Source: Turbatrix aceti (Eukaryota; Nematoda; Chromadorea; Rhabditida; Panagrolaimidae). Taken from it: 64,000 nucleotides of DNA. The notes beneath the pieces are model-generated. The model was not told the origin of the DNA. It was given only the letters and a program-made list of their open reading frames with translations, and made no database searches. Below, piece by piece: positions 49,208 to 60,213 of the stretch. The translations under genes were made by a program, and so were the position numbers. The stretch's first letter is position 1; every line of letters begins with the position of its first letter. The stretch spans positions 7,282,739-7,346,738 of the forward strand of contig OZ017767.1 of assembly GCA_963969345.1 (NCBI GenBank), in the 5' to 3' direction.

Positions 49208-51159
49208 ATGCTTAACGTTCTACATCACCGACTGAGCCAACTTCAGTTGTTCCAGAGCAACGAAGGCTCCTTCTCGCAAGGCGAAAGCCCTTCTTCTTCG
49301 TCTTGCCCAGCTACGCCTACGAGCTACAAAGACATCTTTCCTCTGGCCGCTCGCCAGCCTACGAACCCCCTCGTCGACGAACCCGCTCTGATCCAGAAAA
49401 TCGAAGGCCAGCCCAAGCAGTCCATAATAGACGGCGAAGTCTGGCCCCCAATATTCAAGCCTATCAACGTACGCAGCGCCAAGGCACTCAAGGTTCGTCC
49501 TGACGACGTCTTTGTCTGCACGTATCCCAAGTGCGGCACGACATGGATCCAGCATATCTGCTCGCAACTCATGGAAAAAGATGGCCCTAGAGCTGGTAAG
49601 GGTAAGGAACCTACTTTGTCACCGAAAGATGACCAACATTGGATTGAAGTTGCAGAATTGTGCCAAACCTCGCCTATGATCGAGCGCATGGGTGGAAGCT
49701 ACACCGATGCTCTTGAATCGCCTCGTCTCCTCAAGACTCACTTCAGCACGAGGAATTGTCCCAAGTCGACGGAAGCCAAGTACATCTTCTGTGTGCGTAA
49801 TCCTAAGGACTGCCTCACGAGCTACTACTTCCACAACAGAAACTTCAAGATCTACGACTGGGAGAACGGAGACTTCAATGTCTTCTTCGAGCTCTTCGCC
49901 AATGGCGAGCTAGCTTTCGGCGACTACTTCGACCACCTCAAGAGTTGGTTGGAGTTCGTCAATCTCGACAATGTCCTCTTCCTGACCTACGAAGACATGA
50001 TGGCTGACCTATCGGGTGCCATCAAAAAGATCGGACACTTCCTGGGCGGCAAAGCCGCTGAAATGGTCGAAGATCCTGAAAAGTTCGTCCAGATCGTCGA
50101 AGAATCCACACTCGATTCTATGAAGAAGAATCAGGAGCGCTGGTTCCCCGAGAATTGCCTGTAAGTTTCCAGTCTTTTGATATCTACTTTTGGGACCCTA
50201 TCTCTTTTCGGAGGGGATAACACGTTGCTTTGCGCGACCCTATTATGCAGATATCCGACAAAAATGACGTCATGCCGGTCCAAAGTCCGATCGCGCGGCG
50301 TAGTCGGTCTCGCGCAGGATTAGAGATGCGGGAGAGAGAAGAGCTGAGTAAGACGAATTTCGTTACACTGGTTGGGCCGCGCAAATTTCCGCCCCGTGCG
50401 AATTGGCTCAGTGCCAAGGCGTGCTTTGTGACAGTACGAAAGCGCTATTTATTTATGCGCGCGCAAAACGGAAAACGGTAGGCAAAGGTAACATTCTGCA
50501 TCAACTCACAGGAGTTCTGCCCGGGCGCACGCTTTCTCTATCATTGCGGATACCATGCCTAGGTGATGACAAAGTTCTTACACGCACGCGACTCCTTCAC
50601 GCACGCGAAACATGACAGGGTGACTGGAATGTGACAGATCACCGGAATTTGTCATTCAAAAAAAAATTCCAAACCTATACCACACCCATATCCTAACACA
50701 ATTCCTAAGCATTGCAATAATTTTTAATTTTTCAGACGCGAACAGACATTCATTCGAAAAGGAGGCAGCCGAGATTGGAAAAACTACTTCACAAAGGAGC
50801 AATCCGATCGAATCGACGCTCTCTTCCGCACCCGTCTGGCAGGTACGATTGCCGAAAACTGGTGGAGAAGCGAAATGGCCTGGGACGACACGTACGATCT
50901 GACCTCCAGCACCGAAGACATCCCTCAGATCACGCTCACCGTCACCGCCGTCGACAAGAATAACAACAACGAAGACGATGGCTACGCGGGATCGTCCGAG
51001 GAGGCCGACGACTTGCCGCCTTCCGTTTCTCGCAGGGGATCGTGCAGCACGTCAACCCTGAATCCGCGACTCTGTCAACGACGCGATTCTATGGATTCTG
51101 TGACAGCTACGCCTACTGTCAGTACAGGCTACGGCAGTGTGTGGTCAAAAACATTTTGA
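49208..51159 (+). CDS. Cytosolic sulfotransferase (SULT family)
   Basis: Two exons (49208-50160, 50736-51159) join in frame to 458 aa, longer than the roughly 290-300 aa of typical SULTs. It moves sulfate from PAPS to a hydroxyl or amine on a small molecule. The 5'-phosphosulfate loop is [13 protein letters not shown] (Cys in place of the usual Ser of YPKSGTTW), the likely catalytic His is in LLKTHFST, the 3'-phosphate site is [14 protein letters not shown], and the C-terminal PAPS motif is [13 protein letters not shown], where the usual Gly before DWK is Arg. About 65 extra N-terminal residues and a 110-residue Ser/Thr/Asp-rich tail ([16 protein letters not shown]) are additions. The start is chosen after the acceptor at 49189; the reading frame is open further upstream to 49121, giving an alternative start. 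Confidence 0.9.
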
Positions 51160-54100
51160 CTACACCGGTCTATTCCTGATCTCAACGGGTGCACCGAACT
51201 CAGTAACATGTGCTGACAACCATCGAAAAAATCTCATAGAAAATTTGCGAAAAATTATCTCAAAAACATAACCTACATATTTCCTACAATCTTCACATAA
51301 TCTCACCAGGCATATCTCCGCATGCTGATATCCTATTCTTTGGCTAATCCCAAAATTGACACCTTATTAGGTGTTTTTCTCCACTTCTTTGTACTCTCTA
51401 ATTGTTTCCGTTTTTTTTGTTTTTGAATATAATTGTGTTTGAATTTCGTTGATGACATGATAATTGTTCTAAGATATTGTACCCACAATAGTAAACTTTC
51501 TCGATAAGACGAAGGCTGGGGGACGGGGAGGGTTGTGTATTTGACGACAAAAAAGGACTTATAACAATTATGAGATAAATTTTTTTAAGTTATCCCATAA
51601 ATTCTTTGTATTCTGTGCGTGAAAACACATCATTCTCGAATTCGGCCCAGCTGATCTTACCTGAGTACAGGAGCGCACCTTCAAAAACAAACTACTTAAT
51701 TGCACAATTGACTTTGTGTACTCCACGTCATGCGGCAGCGCGTGGGGCTATTGTTAATGACTATGCACCCGATAAATGTAAGCAATCAAAACCACGAGGT
51801 GGTAGTAAACTACGTCATGAACAACGTGCGAACGTGCAAGCAGTCAATTGACTGCCACCGATTAATCACGCAGTGTCTGGAAGAAATCACTATGCTTGTT
51901 GTTGTTGATTACTATGCGAATAATTAACTAAGACATACATACGCCGAGCAAGAATGACGCTTGCTTGGGTATGTACGTACGTATACCAGCTTCCACTGCG
52001 CTGTGCTGTCGATTCGTCGACGTCAGTTTGACAAACCTTTGGACCATCGTCGGAGCAAAATCGTGATGTGATTGTGATTAGGGGTGGGTTAAAATAAATC
52101 AGCGTTAACAAGTCATTCATTCATTTAACATCTTTCTCTCTTTACCCGTCACACTATCAATCATCTCGGTGACAGCGATATCAGCCATCCATGGAGCAAA
52201 TTGACAGAATCACAGCGCGTGGCTGCGTTTTCCCCGAACCCGTCCGTATCGGTCACCGCACCGCGGAAGGGGGCTACGTTTTTGCATGCTTTGTACGTTG
52301 TAACCGGGAACATCAAGAAAATTTCGGATAATTTCAATGACACGATTATCAGTTGTTTTACACCCAAGCCTTATCAGTGCAAGCGACGGTTGATTGCGGT
52401 TCCACTTGTATCCTAGCTACAGTCCGGACAGTCCACTTGCAAGAGCACTTGTGTCCTTATTGTGCACACAAAACGTAGTATCGTGAAGATGTACGCTACA
52501 GCACAACGAAAAGGCAAAGAAGAATAGTGCTATCAATTTCGGAGCAAAACCAAAATCTTGACAGCAGATTACTCCAGCAGTTGTCAAAAAAAAAAACAAA
52601 AAGGAAGTTTCCCTAGGATTGCAGCACGTAAATATGTAAACAACGTCAATTAAAAAAAAATTTTCCAAAAAAATATTTGTTGCTTCCGTGCAAAAAACAA
52701 CAAATATTTAATTCCGGGTAATTTTTTTTTATTAAACCTAAGCATAAGTGGAACGGTAAACAAACTATTGCCCTCTGGGAACCCCTTCCTATATTTAATT
52801 GTCAAAACGAATCCGTAAAAAACTAAATCATGTCAAATTGTTTTTCATCAAGTTGTTTTTAATTCTCGTACTGCAGATGATTGCAAAGTACATTTTGCTT
52901 TGCAACACTTGCAGCACACTCTTTAATGAAGATTGATAATTTTTTCTTGGTTTATCGTTCTGCAGAGAAAAGCATGCAATTCATAATCCAGTCTGCAACA
53001 CTTTCTTGCAGTTATTACCACCATTATCTGCGTTCGGCGAAGTTCAGTTTGAAATTATAGAAAAATAAATGTTGCGTTGTCATAACTGTCTTTATTTCAG
53101 GTTAATTATCCTGATTGCACCAGCTTACTTCGAAGGAGACTATCTATAAGCTCATAACGGCAAAAAATTCCTATTACTTTAAATGCATTTAATTTTTTTT
53201 AATCGTCACCAAGTTTACATATGGTGCTAATTATCCGACATGCAGGTAAAAAGCGTCAACCTTTCCATAGGAAGTGATGACAAAAGTATTCATGTCTCCA
53301 ACATTTTAACCAGAATAGAAAAACTGATTTTTCGTCTGATGACGTTGTCGTTACTGATAAATTGCGTCTGAGACAATGGGTGTGACACTGTCTCAAGCTC
53401 GATCATACATAACAAAAAAAATCAGATCGGAATCGCAAAGTGTAGCTACAAAATATTCTTTATAAAAAATTGAAAATTTTTAGTTTTTTTATAAACAAAA
53501 TTCCAAAACTTCGACGAAGTGAGAAAAATATACAAAAAAAAATAGAGGCCGACTAAATGAGGTAAAAAATGTGTCAATTCTCAGGTGCAATCTAATCAAC
53601 TTTTTACTAAATGTCTACTAAAAATGTTGATAAGGCACTTGAGAATTAAATACATTTGACCTCACCATGCCGCCTTACGTGATTTATTACCGCGCCGATG
53701 TCAGCTATACTAGTTTTTTTTGTATTTTACAGTTTCACCTAATCAGGTTTCATTCTGTCAAACCGTAATTATCGATATCAAAAAATAATAAAACTTCCGA
53801 TTTAACCAGTCTCGTCGAATAAACTAAACCCATTGCCACGCAGACCAAACAGATTAATCTTACATGTCTAATACGCAATTATATATTACTAAATATTATC
53901 TAAATACTCCCCCCACAAATACCCTTTTTTCTCCCACCAAATCTGGCAAAATCGTTGCATATCGCCATCAAAAACTCGTCAAATTTATTAATCAATGATT
54001 TGGAAAAACAAAGTTGATCCAAATCATCGATTTAACGAACTTCAAGAATCCTACTTTTTCGAAGAATCCGAGCCTAATTTTTGGATTCTTGAAAATTGAA

Positions 54101-57066
54101 GGATTCTAGAAGTTTTATTATTTTGAGCAGTTTTTAATCTAAAAATAATAAAACTAATATTTAACCATCGCCTAATTATTTCTATTTTGTGTAATTTGCA
54201 TGTAAATAAAAAATGTTTTGTTTTCGTACAACATTTTTCATCCAAATATTTCCTGTGTACAGAGAAAAACTGAGCTTGAAGGGACATTTTTTTAAGTGTA
54301 CTGCTACAACTACAGTAACTTGCGATAATAACAGGTGTACTTTTCCGTCCCATGTTTTGCAACAAAAACATGGCACAAAAGCAGATAATAGGTGAGTGAA
54401 AAAGTCGGCATGTGCAGGTAAACAACTTAGAGTCTACAAAAAATAACTATTTTGAGTGGGGTGAGCAATTATAAAAATGCTGAAAATTCCTATGCAACAC
54501 CGAAAAAATTTCGTAAATTTTTTTAAATCTATTCAGTGCGCACAAACATCAGCATTAACACAAAATACAAATTAATTGGAATGCACTATTTTTAGGCATG
54601 TTTCCCCGTGATGTAGTGTCCGAAAATAGAACGTCGACTGAATCCGTACTCGTTTGCACAAAACACTCATTTCCGACAACGCTAAGGTTGTCACAACTTG
54701 TTTGAATCATATCTGTCTTATTTCTAACATATTTTTTTGAGATCCTGATTGCAGATGCTGACTAACTGCAATCGCCAGCATTAAACAAAAATCAGCGAAA
54801 CATTTTTTTTATATTAGAAAATTTTTTACAGAACCCGGTTAGGAGTCGTATCGCCTAACCGGGCTGGCTGAGATTTAATTAAAATGGATTATCAATATGA
54901 TTGGTTCAGACAGATACTCCAAACTGTTTTTAAATACAAAGCAACTTACATATTTATGTACGTCGAGTCGCCCAATCTGCCGAATACCGTGCATTCTGCA
55001 ATCGTTGTTTGTCAAACAGAAAAAAAACCAGCAAAGTCCATTCGGCGTGCAATGATGTTATTGATAGACCCACAGCATGCGCCTTCACCTTATTTTTTCT
55101 CACTGGTGCGCGCGCGTGCATTTTTTTGAGGGAGTCATGTTCAAAAAATCGCCCTGAAGCCCGTAATAGAGTTTTTTGCTTACGGTCACTTCGGTAGGCT
55201 CGGGCATGTCCCAAAGATTGTTTCAAGCCACTCGCGCTCTTTGTTGCATTATTTTGCGCAATGCTGCAGGCATTTATACTTTAACATGCCATAACTAACC
55301 GAAATTCCATGATTTTTTTAAAAACGCTTTATACATTTCTTCATTATGTTGGTATGAATAAGTATGCAAAAGCAGAACCATGGCACAACGACAGTATTCG
55401 AGAACGGGTGCGAAACAGATAACAAGCTTGAAAGTGTGCGCGCGCTTTGAAAAGTGATCGCTTCTCTGTTCTTATGGTAAAAACAAGCATAGACGTCCTT
55501 AATACCAAAAAGTATACCTTTATCTTCAATGGTATAAGCTGATATTCACCATTGTGCTATAAGCACAAATCTGTGTTTTGAGAAACTTCTTCGCTTATTT
55601 TCGCTGTGAGAACCCTGAAACTATCATTTTTTCTCCAATGTTTTAAGCTTGAAATCTGTTTCGAACCCGTTCTCGAATGCTGTCGTTGTGCCATGTCTCA
55701 GCTTTTGCATACTTATTCATACCAAAATAATGAAAAAATGTATAAAACGTTTTTCAAAAAAAAGTGGGATTTTGGTGAGTTACAGCACTTCAAAGTTTCA
55801 CGATCTTTCAATGCCTCCAGCATAGCTCAAAAAAATCCTACGGGAGGCGCGAGTGGCTTAAAACAATCTTTGGGACATGCCCAAGCCTACCGAAGTGACC
55901 GTAAGCAAAAAACTCTATTACGGACTTCAGGGCGTTTTTTTGAACATGACTCATTTCGCACGCGCGCGCTCCTTTTTCTCCCAGTGGGACAAAAGCGCAT
56001 GCTGTGGACTCTAAATCAGAAAAAAAGTGTGTAAATGAAAAAATGGTGACATCAGATTGCGTGGGTGGGTGAAAATTGGGAAAAAGTAATGAAAAGCGTG
56101 TTTTTTAGGCTACTTTTTATTCCATCAAAAAATTTTTTATGAAAAAAAACGCATTTAAAAGTGATTTTGAACAATTTTTGTATTTTTGTGAGCTGACCTA
56201 TTTTTTATCCAAAATTTAAATCCATTCATCGGATCAAATTATTACAGATAATTCTCAAAAGGCTCATTGGATCAAATTCTCAAATTCCGAAGATCACGTC
56301 CAGACAATCATAAAGCAGTAAACAAAACCAAAAATGTGTCACGCATAAACAAATCAACGCCCAAAAAAAGTGGGTAAATTATGCGAGCAATCACGAGTAG
56401 AGAAGAAAGTACGAGACCACCAAAGCAAAAAACACGCGTTATCAACACAAAGAAAAATCTCGCGGACCACGTTTTTCGTATCTGAAGTTCATTTGTGCAT
56501 TGATAGGGGTACAGAAAACAAAGAATGGCACTGATAACCTGCGCTGATTCGATCAAGAACATCAAAACAGTAAAAACCAAAGGAGCAGAAAAAAACGCAA
56601 GAATAAAATTGTGAACCGCAAATTTGCAAACTCGCGCGCGCGCGCGTAATCTTGAACAGAAAGATGAAGTACTGTAACTTTCAAAAAAACGCGACAAAGT
56701 CGTATGTTCAAAATTTTTGAAACTCTCGGAGCGAAAATACGCAACCGTCGTCGGTTTCAGTTCACATATTCGTGACTTTACAAAAAAAAAATTTTACTTT
56801 CATTTCACATCATCGCAGTGCCATATCCCATTTTCCCAACTCGCTGTTTTGCATCAATTATCACAGCTACGCATAGATAATTGAACTTGACGCCACGTTA
56901 TCACACTCGGCTGACTTTATTCTATTCATCATCACACTTTGCTGCTTCCGCGCGTCCGTCTTTGGCGGCTATTGTACTCGACAAATTACCGTTGTCTGGA
57001 AGGTGTAGACAGAGGAGAAGAACTGGAGAAAGGCATCATCGGGGAGCGTGAGTGGTCGGAAGCATC
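51160..57066. other. Intergenic stretch
   Basis: 5.9 kb with no confidently supported gene. It contains the 0.94-kb foldback repeat at 55069-56007, a (CG)n tract at about 56634-56647 and a hydrophobic minus-strand ORF at 56308-56697 (see findings). The last 150 bp are probably the DHHC gene promoter and leader. Confidence 0.5.
55069..56007. repeat. 0.94-kb foldback (large inverted repeat)
   Basis: The left arm 55069-55429 matches the reverse complement of the right arm 55645-56007 at roughly 80-90% by eye, separated by a 215-bp spacer. Shared blocks include CCACAGCATGCG at the outer ends, GCTTACGGTCACTTCGGTAG, GGCATGTCCCAAAGATTGTT, GTATGAATAAGTATGCAAAA and AAGCTT at the inner ends. No target duplication is evident. 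It could be a foldback transposon or an inverted duplication of a repeat. Confidence 0.85.
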
Positions 57067-58423
57067 ATGTCGTGGTACTCCAAGATCTATGTTTTTGTGC
57101 GGGAATACCGCCAGCTGCATCCCTTCATAGGCTTTTTCCTGCATCATTTTCTAAATATTATGCTTGTGATACAAGTTATCTGTCTGGCATATGGGTGAGT
57201 TTTGGGGACAGGGGGACACTTGGGTCACCTGTAAGAATTTTTTTACCTGACAATTTGTAGCTACTACGTGTTCATGTTTGTGACGTGCAAGTACTGGATC
57301 GGCCCAAACGTCCGCGCCGTCGCTTACATGTGCTTCTACCACTCGCTGCTCCTCCTAGCGCTCTGGTCTCTCGGCATGACGATAGGCACGCCGATCATGC
57401 GGGTACCCCCAAAATACCACGCTGACCCGGATACCGACAAGCGTCTGAAGTCCGTCACGCCATTGTCTGGGAAGCGCTACAAACCCGACGACTCGGATGA
57501 TAATCAAGTGGCCGAACAGACCCGGATTCTGAACGACTTTGCGGCTTCTAGAGGGCTTCTTTTTGCGGAGGAGGACCACCTGGGCCGCCTGCGCTACTGC
57601 TATCAGTGCAACCTCATCAAACCGGACCGCTCCCACCACTGCTCTTCTTGCGGATTCTGCGTCGTCAAATTCGACCACCACTGTCCGTGGATCAATAAGT
57701 GCGTCAACCACGCGAATTACAAGTACTTCATGCTGTTCATCACGTACGGCACGTTGTTTATCTGCATCTCCGTCGCTCTCCAGATCGAAGTGATCGTTCG
57801 GTTTTTCATGTCAGATATGGAAAAAACCTGGCCGATGGTTATGCCTGTGGTGTTTAATTTGATGCTCTACGGCGTGTTCAGCTATTTTCCGCTTGGAGAG
57901 CTGTTGATCTACCACCTCAAGCTCATCGCGGTCAATGAAACAACCTGTGAGCAGGCCAAGGTTCCACTCATCAAGTGAGTTTAACCCCCTGACATTGAAC
58001 ACATTTTTTACATCAAACATTTTCAGGGGCGACAGACTAGCGAACTACAACTTTGGTTGGTACGAGAACTACCGGAGTGTCTTTGGCTGGGGTTTCTGGC
58101 CCTTCCCGGTGAACACATCCATCTCAGATGGGCTCCACTTTCCGATAAACTACTCGGACATAAGCGTCGGTCCCCGCTACGAGGTTGTACCTGTGAGCTC
58201 AGTGAAAAAGGCTTCTTTGAAGCATTCAAAGCGTTCTTCGAAGCGTTCAAAGCGTTCCAAGCATTCCAAAGCGACTGAAATTCCGGGCAAGTCCGGGGAT
58301 GCAACTCCAGCAAAAAAATCACACAGCCGATCGAAGTCGTCATCGAAGGATACTTGCTCCACCCAGACGTCCGGGTCATTACCACTGCGGTCAGCAACGA
58401 CCCAGCAGTCTGTTGATGTTTAA
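57067..58423 (+). CDS. DHHC-type protein S-palmitoyltransferase
   Basis: Three exons (57067-57194, 57261-57974, 58027-58423) join in frame to 412 aa. The enzyme attaches palmitate to cysteines of membrane-associated proteins through an acyl-enzyme on the DHHC cysteine. The cysteine-rich domain is complete: LRYCYQCNLIKPDRSHHC, CSSCGFCVVKFDHHCPW and NKCVNHANYKYF. Two membrane segments precede it (FLNIMLVIQVICLAYGYY..., VAYMCFYHSLLLLALWSLG) and two follow (FMLFITYGTLFICISVALQI, MPVVFNLMLYGVFSYFPLG). ETTCEQ matches the family's TTxE motif and NYNFGWYENYRSVFGWGFW the C-terminal conserved block. The tail after residue 340 is Lys/Ser-rich and repetitive (KRSSKRSKRSKHSK). The arrangement resembles ZDHHC2/15/20. 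The start is the ATG in exon 1, which leads directly into the first membrane segment. Confidence 0.93.
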
Positions 58424-59071
58424 AAGTGACTTTGTATATCCTCGGAAATTTGCAATAAATGGGTAATTGCTTCTGCTCAAAATTGGAAACTCGTGGAAAC
58501 TCAAAATTGTTGGAAATAAACGTGGAATGTTTGCGGCGGCTGGGTGGTTGTAAATGCGTGACGTAATTCGAGGTGGTAAAATTTTATTCACACTTTTTTG
58601 TTGCCTGAAGTTGGCAAACAAATGACATTTTAGTATCGTGTCAGTGCATAAAGATTTACAATTCAACAAACAACAACTTTCTCGACCAAAGTGAAAAAAA
58701 GAAGATGCACCCTGGTGCCGTGATGTGTCTATCAGTGCAAATAAAGATCGTACTTGTTATACCACTTTTCAAGTTTTTTTTGTTTGCAGGCAATAAAAGC
58801 ATTACACATGCCGATACGCCCAAAATATGAAGCCCACACTTTTACATATATGGAATCGTTTTTAAACGACTGTATCAGTCTGCTAGACAGATTTTTGATA
58901 CCTGAAACATTTTTATTTTCATGTTTGATTGTGCTTACAGTAGAACAGATCGTGTTTTTAAAATTTTTGTACAAGTTCTTTTTTATTTTTTGTTATAGGT
59001 AATCGCTTGACAATTGCTACTACGGTTCAACTAAGTAAGAAAAACCGTTTTGTTAGCTGTTATTTTTAGTC
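58424..59071 (+). other. Intergenic, DHHC 3' end and promoter of next gene
   Basis: AATAAA at 58454-58459, 31 nt after the DHHC stop, is a good polyadenylation signal. A hydrophobic ORF at 58754-59002 preceded by TTGTTTGCAG has no domain or continuation and is not called. TTATTTTTAG ends two bases before the ATG at 59072. Confidence 0.5.
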
Positions 59072-60109
59072 ATGCAGTTCGATATCCTCATTAAGGCGAT
59101 CACTACATCGTCTCTGTTGCTTGCGCTCATGTGGGAGGAAACTAAGGCACAAAGTAAGGCATTTCTTCCAAAAAAAACAAAAATAAACTGAAGATCTTAT
59201 TTTTCAGATACTACAATGTGTTTCCCAGGACTGCCGTGTACATTCAATTTCACAACCGAGGATACAACATCATTCTATGAGCGGGCTATGGCTTCCACAT
59301 CGGATACAAGACTGTTTTACATCATTCAGGACAACAGTACTGCCTTTAGCCCTTACGAGAATGACCCTAGCTTCATGTATATCTACAGTACCCCTAATAT
59401 CAGTAATACTTATCAGCGGTATCAACAAATCGCGTACTACAACCACAGCAACTTCAACACGCAAGCTCATGCGGGCTTGTCAAGTACCGCTGGTGAATCG
59501 TTGTGGTTTAACGTTTCTTTAAAAAAAGTCACTAACGACGTCCCGGAATTGAACATCATTGTAATAGGCTACAACGAAAGTGTCGTTACATTTAATCCCT
59601 CGGAAATCGTCGTAGCGCAACTCGGCAATCAAAACCGGGTGCAATCCTTTAACACATACGGCACTCCGACAACTATCTACCCAAACTACAATCAGACTTT
59701 TGAGTTCCTCAACACCGATGGTTCAGGTCGCCTCGTCTTTGTGCTTAATAACGCAATGGCAACATTCAACACGACAGACATACCGGGAGTCACACTTGCA
59801 GTCTACGACGGCATCGGCGACATCTACGAATTTAATCTTCTGCAGATGTACAACTCTCTGAACTCCACGTTGAGCAACGTTGTCCCAAATCCGACGTACG
59901 GGGGTTCTTTGACCGTAATTTACAAGACGCCACAATCGAACGGCTTCCGGAGCGACAGCAACAATATCGGCTTTCACTTTACCGTGCTTTACGTCGATGA
60001 AACGGGAGATGACAATCCACCCCCGGTAACGTACCCCTCAAACAGCGCTTCGGCTTTGTCGTTCACCGTCGTTTTTTTCACAATGCTCGCTTTTTCTTTT
60101 GTAATCTAA
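59072..60109 (+). CDS. GPI-type secreted glycoprotein, unknown family
   Basis: Two exons (59072-59153, 59208-60109) join in frame to 327 aa. The N-terminus is a signal peptide (about residues 8-22, AITTSSLLLALMW, ending near TKAQ). The mature chain is rich in Asn, Thr, Ser and Tyr, with at least nine N-glycosylation sequons (for example NFT, NST, NIS, NHS, NVS, NES, NQT, NTT). It has two cysteines, close together near the N-terminus (MCFPGLPC). It ends with SNSASALSFTVVFFTMLAFSF and no cytoplasmic tail, a classic GPI-anchor signal with small residues upstream of the hydrophobic run. The overall beta-rich layout recalls nematode CUB-like surface proteins, but I see no motif that proves it. It converges on the RING-like gene, with 104 bp between stops. 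Confidence 0.75.
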
Positions 60110-60213
60110 ACGCAATCTCTGTAATCACAGCCTCCGTGGCAATTTGAAGTGTATTTTATAAAGCAAAAAAGTGTCACGTTATAAATGGCAAAAAAGCTTC
60201 GAGGTACGCGAAA

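Noticed and set aside
58754..59002. Hydrophobic 82-codon plus-strand ORF
   Set aside because: It lies between the DHHC polyadenylation signal and the next gene, with no domain and no coherent exon partner.
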